Shown here one piece after another: positions 59,141 to 64,000 of a DNA stretch of 64,000 nucleotides. A program made the position numbers and the translations under genes. The notes below the pieces were generated by a model that saw only the letters and a program-made list of their open reading frames with translations, searched no databases and was not told the origin of the DNA. Within the stretch, counting starts at the first letter, position 1. Every line of letters begins with the position of its first letter. The stretch is from assembly GCF_040702505.1 (NCBI RefSeq), contig NZ_JBFBLC010000006.1, forward strand, positions 124,001 to 188,000, given 5' to 3'. This stretch comes from Terrabacter sp040702505. GTDB lineage: Bacteria; Actinomycetota; Actinomycetes; Actinomycetales; Dermatophilaceae.

Positions 59141-60109
59141 TCAGGACTGCTTGACGCGCACCATGCCCTCCTGGGCGGTGGTCGCGACGAGGGTGCCGTC
59201 CTGGCGGTAGATCTGGCCGACGGAGAGGCCGCGCCCGCTCTCGGCGGACGGCGACTGCTGTGCGTAGAGCAGCCAGTCGTCCGCCCGGGCGTCCCGGTGG
59301 AACCACATCGAGTGGTCGAGACTGGCCACGCGCAGGCGGGGGTCGGTCCAGACCAGGCCGTGGCGGCGCAGCACCGGCTCGAGCAGCGAGTAGTCGCTGG
59401 AGTAGGCGAGCACGGCGGCGTGCAGCAGCGGGTCGTCGGGCAGCCGGTCCACGGCGCGCATCCAGACGTGGTTCGTGGCCACCTGCTCGGGTCCGGCGTC
59501 GAGGAACATGTTGCTCTCGACCGGACGCAGCTCGATGGGCCGGGACTCGGCGATGTGCCGGGCGCCCGGGTGGTCCATGCCGCGGAAGGCGTCTGCCAAG
59601 GAGGCCAGCCCCTCGGGGCCTGGCACCCGGGGCATCGTCTCCTGGTGGTCCAGGCCGCCGGCGCGCTGCTGGAACGAGCAGACCATCGACATGATCGGCG
59701 CGCCCTTCTGCACGGCGTGGACCCGGCGGGTCGAGAAGGAGTTGCCGTCGCGCATCTCCTCGACGGCGAAGCGGATCGGCAGCGTGTCATCGCCCGGTCG
59801 CATGAAGTAGCCGTGCAGCGAGTGGATCGGCCGGGCGGCCCCCGTCTCGCTGACGTCCTGCACGGTGATGCCCGCGGCCATGACGCACTGGGCGAGGACC
59901 TGTCCGCCGAAGACGCGTCCGTGCGGCATCTTCTGGCTACGGCCCTCGAAGACCCTCGCCGACGCCGCGCCGATCGACTCGGCCGCGTCGTTGCCCTGCA
60001 CGTCGGTGACGGAGATGTGGGCGGTGCCGACGTCGCGGAGCGTGAGCACCTCGAGGAGGTCCTCGAGCGGGGGCAGCGGGCTCGCCTGAGCGGGGGCGTC
60101 AGCAGTCAC
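59141..60109 (-). CDS. tesB: Acyl-CoA thioesterase II (TesB)
   Basis: A 322-residue double-hotdog protein hydrolysing acyl-CoAs. HGRVFGGQVLAQCVMAAG, SLHGYFMRPGDDTLPIRFAVEEMRDGNSFSTRRVHAVQKG, and SLDHSMWFHRDARADDWLLYAQQSPSAESGRGLSVGQIYRQDG with the Asp/Thr-Ser/Gln triad are all seen. An extra segment near the N-terminus (GNDAAESIGAASARVFEGRSQ) is typical of actinobacterial members. GTG 60109 has TAGGGT exactly 6 nt upstream. Confidence 0.94.
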   Translation of the reverse strand: MTADAPAQASPLPPLEDLLEVLTLRDVGTAHISVTDVQGNDAAESIGAASARVFEGRSQKMPHGRVFGGQVLAQCVMAAGITVQDVSETGAARPIHSLHGYFMRPGDDTLPIRFAVEEMRDGNSFSTRRVHAVQKGAPIMSMVCSFQQRAGGLDHQETMPRVPGPEGLASLADAFRGMDHPGARHIAESRPIELRPVESNMFLDAGPEQVATNHVWMRAVDRLPDDPLLHAAVLAYSSDYSLLEPVLRRHGLVWTDPRLRVASLDHSMWFHRDARADDWLLYAQQSPSAESGRGLSVGQIYRQDGTLVATTAQEGMVRVKQS

Positions 60110-60115
60110 GAGTCG

Positions 60116-60121
60116 ACCCTA
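60116..60121 (-). promoter_or_regulatory. -10 box TAGGGT of tesB
   Basis: TAGGGT on the minus strand, 6 nt before GTG 60109; leaderless. Confidence 0.6.
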
Positions 60122-60234
60122 GTGGGCCTGTGGCGTGGCGGCACCCACCCTCTCGCGTCCCCTCCTGCCCTCCCTTCGGCCGGACTCACGCCGCAGCGGC
60201 ACGTGGGGCGCGTCGGGCCAGTCGCGCCGACTGA

Positions 60235-60252
60235 CGGGGCGCCGGCGCCCCG
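60235..60252 (-). terminator. Palindromic hairpin after recQ
   Basis: CGGGGCGCC directly followed by GGCGCCCCG, a perfect 18-bp palindrome 38 bp past the recQ stop. Confidence 0.5.
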
Positions 60253-60289
60253 CTGCTCCGAGGCCAGATCGTCGCCGCGTGGTGCCGCC

Positions 60290-62449
<2,160 letters not shown>

Positions 62450-62456
62450 GGGACCC

Positions 62457-62462
62457 AACGTA
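62457..62462 (-). promoter_or_regulatory. -10 box TACGTT of recQ
   Basis: TACGTT on the minus strand, 7 nt before ATG 62449; supports that start. Confidence 0.45.
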
Positions 62463-62500
62463 CGCGGCCCCACCGACCGCACCGACCGGCATACGTCCTC

Positions 62501-62539
62501 TGTGGACGACCCCGGCGGCCGGGGAGGGGGTGTGGACGA
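62501..62539 (-). promoter_or_regulatory. Two DnaA-box-like 9-mers between recQ and the thioesterase gene
   Basis: TGTGGACGA (62501-62509) and TGTGGACGA (62531-62539), reading TCGTCCACA on the minus strand, exactly 30 bp apart. One change from TTGTCCACA. Confidence 0.4.
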
Positions 62540-62571
62540 CCACGGGCGGGCCGGGCTGCGAGGATGGCGCC

Positions 62572-63102
62572 ATGAGTGAGACCTCGGACGCCACCGGAAG
62601 CCCGCAGGAGGACGGCAGCGCGCGGGTCGGCCCCTATGCCGCGCACGTGGCGCTGCGGTGGTCGGACATGGACGCCTACGCCCACATCAACAACGTGCAG
62701 TTCCTGAGGCTGCTGGAGGACGCCCGTGTCATCGCCTTCCGCGACTGGTTCGACGGCGGGGGAGCGGGCGACAAGTCGCTGCTCGACGAGGGCGTGCTGG
62801 TCTCGCGGCACGAGATCGAGTACCGCCGGCCCCTGGGCTTCCGGCACGCGCCCGTCGAGGTCCAGATGTGGGTCTCCCGCGTGGGCGGGGCAGGGTTCGA
62901 CGTCGCCTACATCGTCACCGACCCGGACGGGATGGGCGATGTCGGCGGTGACAGCGAGCGACCCGTCTATGCCGTCGCGGAGACCGAGCTCGCCCTCTAC
63001 GACTTCTCGAGTGCCTCGCCGCGGCGCATGCGTCCCGAGGAGCGCGACGCGCTGCGGACACACGTCGGAGAGCCGGCCCCCTTCCGCAGGCGGCGCCGGT
63101 GA
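62572..63102 (+). CDS. Hotdog-fold acyl-CoA thioesterase (4HBT-like)
   Basis: A 176-residue protein. The single hotdog domain shows VALRWSDMDAYAHINNVQFLRLLEDARVIAF with the catalytic Asp, and VSRHEIEYRRPLGFRHAPVEVQMWVSRVGGAGFDVAY. The N-terminus is a short acidic lead and the C-terminus is basic (FRRRRR). ATG 62572 has GAGGAT 6 nt upstream, a weak -10 in the leaderless position. The stop overlaps the next gene (GTGA). Confidence 0.9.
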   Translation: MSETSDATGSPQEDGSARVGPYAAHVALRWSDMDAYAHINNVQFLRLLEDARVIAFRDWFDGGGAGDKSLLDEGVLVSRHEIEYRRPLGFRHAPVEVQMWVSRVGGAGFDVAYIVTDPDGMGDVGGDSERPVYAVAETELALYDFSSASPRRMRPEERDALRTHVGEPAPFRRRRR

Positions 63103-63737
63103 CCGGCACGGCGCACATCGACTTCGGTGACCCACGCGGGCTGGCGGACCTCGGCACCTTCCTCGCGCGTGCCGGCAGGGCCAACGCGGGCGGCGCTGTG
63201 CGCCTGCAGGTGGTCGGCGGGCTGCTCGTCGCGACGGTGGCGGTGATCGAGGGCAGCGGCCTGCTCGGCGAGGGCACGGTCCTCGGCATGCGCGTCGTCC
63301 GGGTGACGCAGGCCCAGCCCCTGGACACGACGGTCTCGTTCGCCTCCGTCAACGACCGGCTGGCCCATGAGGCCGAGGGTGCCGTGCTCAACGTGCCGCC
63401 GACGACCGTCCGCGCGCCGTGGAGCGGGCTGACACCGCCGCGCGACGGTTGGGAGCCCGTCGGTCAGCTCGACGGCGCGGAGGTGAACTCCATTGCGCGC
63501 GAAGGCATCTCGCAGGTCGCCGAAGGGACACCCGAAGGAGCCGGCAGCCAGGCGGTCGAGACGCTGCGCCGGCGGGTGTGGGCGCGGATGAGCGAGACCG
63601 TGCCTCCCGTGCCGGCCGGGCTCGCGTTCGGAGCCCATGTGCTGGGCTTCGCCGTGGCCGGCGAGCCGGCTTCGGTCGCAGCGCACGGGCGCTGGACCCG
63701 TCTGAGCACGTCACGAGGACACGTGCTGGCCCGCTGA
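63099..63737 (+). CDS. Conserved hypothetical protein coupled to the thioesterase
   Basis: A 212-residue soluble protein, start GTG 63099 overlapping the thioesterase stop. It begins IDFGDPRGLADLGTFLARAGRANAGGAVRLQVVGGLLVATVAVIEG, then DTTVSFASVNDRL, a Trp-rich SGLTPPRDGWEPVGQ, and a C-terminal VPAGLAFGAHVLGFAV. I do not recognise a named domain or catalytic motif. Translational coupling suggests a partner in acyl-CoA or lipid metabolism. Actinobacterial genomes often seem to hold this pair, but I cannot verify that here. Confidence 0.75.
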   Translation: MTGTAHIDFGDPRGLADLGTFLARAGRANAGGAVRLQVVGGLLVATVAVIEGSGLLGEGTVLGMRVVRVTQAQPLDTTVSFASVNDRLAHEAEGAVLNVPPTTVRAPWSGLTPPRDGWEPVGQLDGAEVNSIAREGISQVAEGTPEGAGSQAVETLRRRVWARMSETVPPVPAGLAFGAHVLGFAVAGEPASVAAHGRWTRLSTSRGHVLAR

Positions 63738-63819
63738 ACCCATTGCGTATGCCGTCCGCCGGCGTGCGATGGATATGTGACCCCGGACGTCGGTCGAGTA
63801 GTGCGAGAAGAACGGGGAG

Positions 63820-64000
63820 TCAGCCTCGACCGGTCCAGGAACCCCGCGAGACGAGCACGTCCTTGAGGACGTCGATCCGGTCGCTCACCAGGCCGTCGAC
63901 GCCGAGGTCGAGCAGCCGGTGCATCTCGGCGGCGTCGTCGATCGTCCAGACGTGCACCTGCTTGCCGTAGCGGTGGGCTGCCGCCAGCAGGCGCGCGGTG
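63820..64000 (-). CDS. Glycerophosphodiester phosphodiesterase, C-terminal end (start outside window)
   Basis: The last 59 residues are visible: ARLLAAAHRYGKQVHVWTIDDAAEMHRLLDLGVDGLVSDRIDVLKDVL and a short tail. The V.VWT.....M..LL..GVDG..SDR pattern is the conserved C-terminal part of GDPD barrels. The enzyme cleaves glycerophosphodiesters to glycerol-3-phosphate and an alcohol. The gene continues beyond the right edge. It converges on the hypothetical gene across 82 bp with no clear terminator. Confidence 0.88.
   Translation of the reverse strand, partial: TARLLAAAHRYGKQVHVWTIDDAAEMHRLLDLGVDGLVSDRIDVLKDVLVSRGSWTGRG

Overview
The window reads as chromosome of a GC-rich actinomycete. Evidence: codons end overwhelmingly in G or C, GTG starts are common, many operon heads have a NANNNT -10 box 6-7 nt before the start codon (leaderless transcripts), and actinobacterial families are present (DUF3039, DUF2017, DUF3618, DUF2510-RDD, an Rv1339-like hydrolase). 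The gene set suggests Micrococcales, possibly Intrasporangiaceae; that placement is inference.

Layout. 1-6400: an RNA helicase cut by the left edge, then a YqgE/AlgH protein, a glutamate-racemase-like protein, DUF3039, a secreted metalloprotease and a second SF2 helicase. 6475-8322: a Tat-exported 5'-nucleotidase. 8705-18868: a GH13 glucosidase with an Lrp regulator, then tyrosine catabolism in two clusters (hppD; hmgA-iclR divergent from an unknown gene plus fahA), interrupted by an RDD protein and a DHA2 drug exporter. 19088-27980: NAD salvage (pncB-pncA), a polysaccharide deacetylase, clpS-DUF2017, an Rv1339-like phosphodiesterase, an aldo/keto reductase, rph-rdgB and a molybdopterin oxidoreductase. 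This order resembles the Mycobacterium tuberculosis pncB1-clpS-...-Rv1339-rphA-Rv1341 block. 28027-32749: four tRNAs (Leu, Lys, His, Arg), a peroxiredoxin, a SCO protein, orn and a PrsW protease.

32713-40750 is an integrated mobile element. A 38-bp copy of the 3' end of tRNA-Arg(UCU) recurs exactly 8,000 bp away. The element carries a tyrosine integrase, a small HTH/excisionase protein, a RepA-like ATPase, several small unknown proteins and a hicAB toxin-antitoxin pair. It has no phage structural genes, relaxase or FtsK/TraB transfer protein, so it looks like a satellite or mobilised island. A 19-bp palindrome lies across the -10 of a very good promoter that should drive the integrase operon.

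40948-64000 returns to chromosome: a dynamin-like GTPase pair with an atypical ssb and ettA; a MocR regulator divergent from a YczE membrane protein; a 2'-5' RNA ligase-like protein; a TetR regulator divergent from an acyl-CoA dehydrogenase and an SDR; a glgX-treY-treZ operon turning glycogen into trehalose; tesB; a RecQ helicase with a phosphoribosyltransferase-like C-terminus; a hotdog thioesterase with an unknown partner; and the C-terminus of a glycerophosphodiester phosphodiesterase.

Genome-scale signals stand out beyond the genes. The octamer GTATGCCG/CGGCATAC occurs about 24 times, and I found none inside the mobile element. Two 21-22 bp tandem-repeat arrays sit between convergent genes and share one architecture. 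Many gaps between convergent genes hold long near-perfect hairpins.
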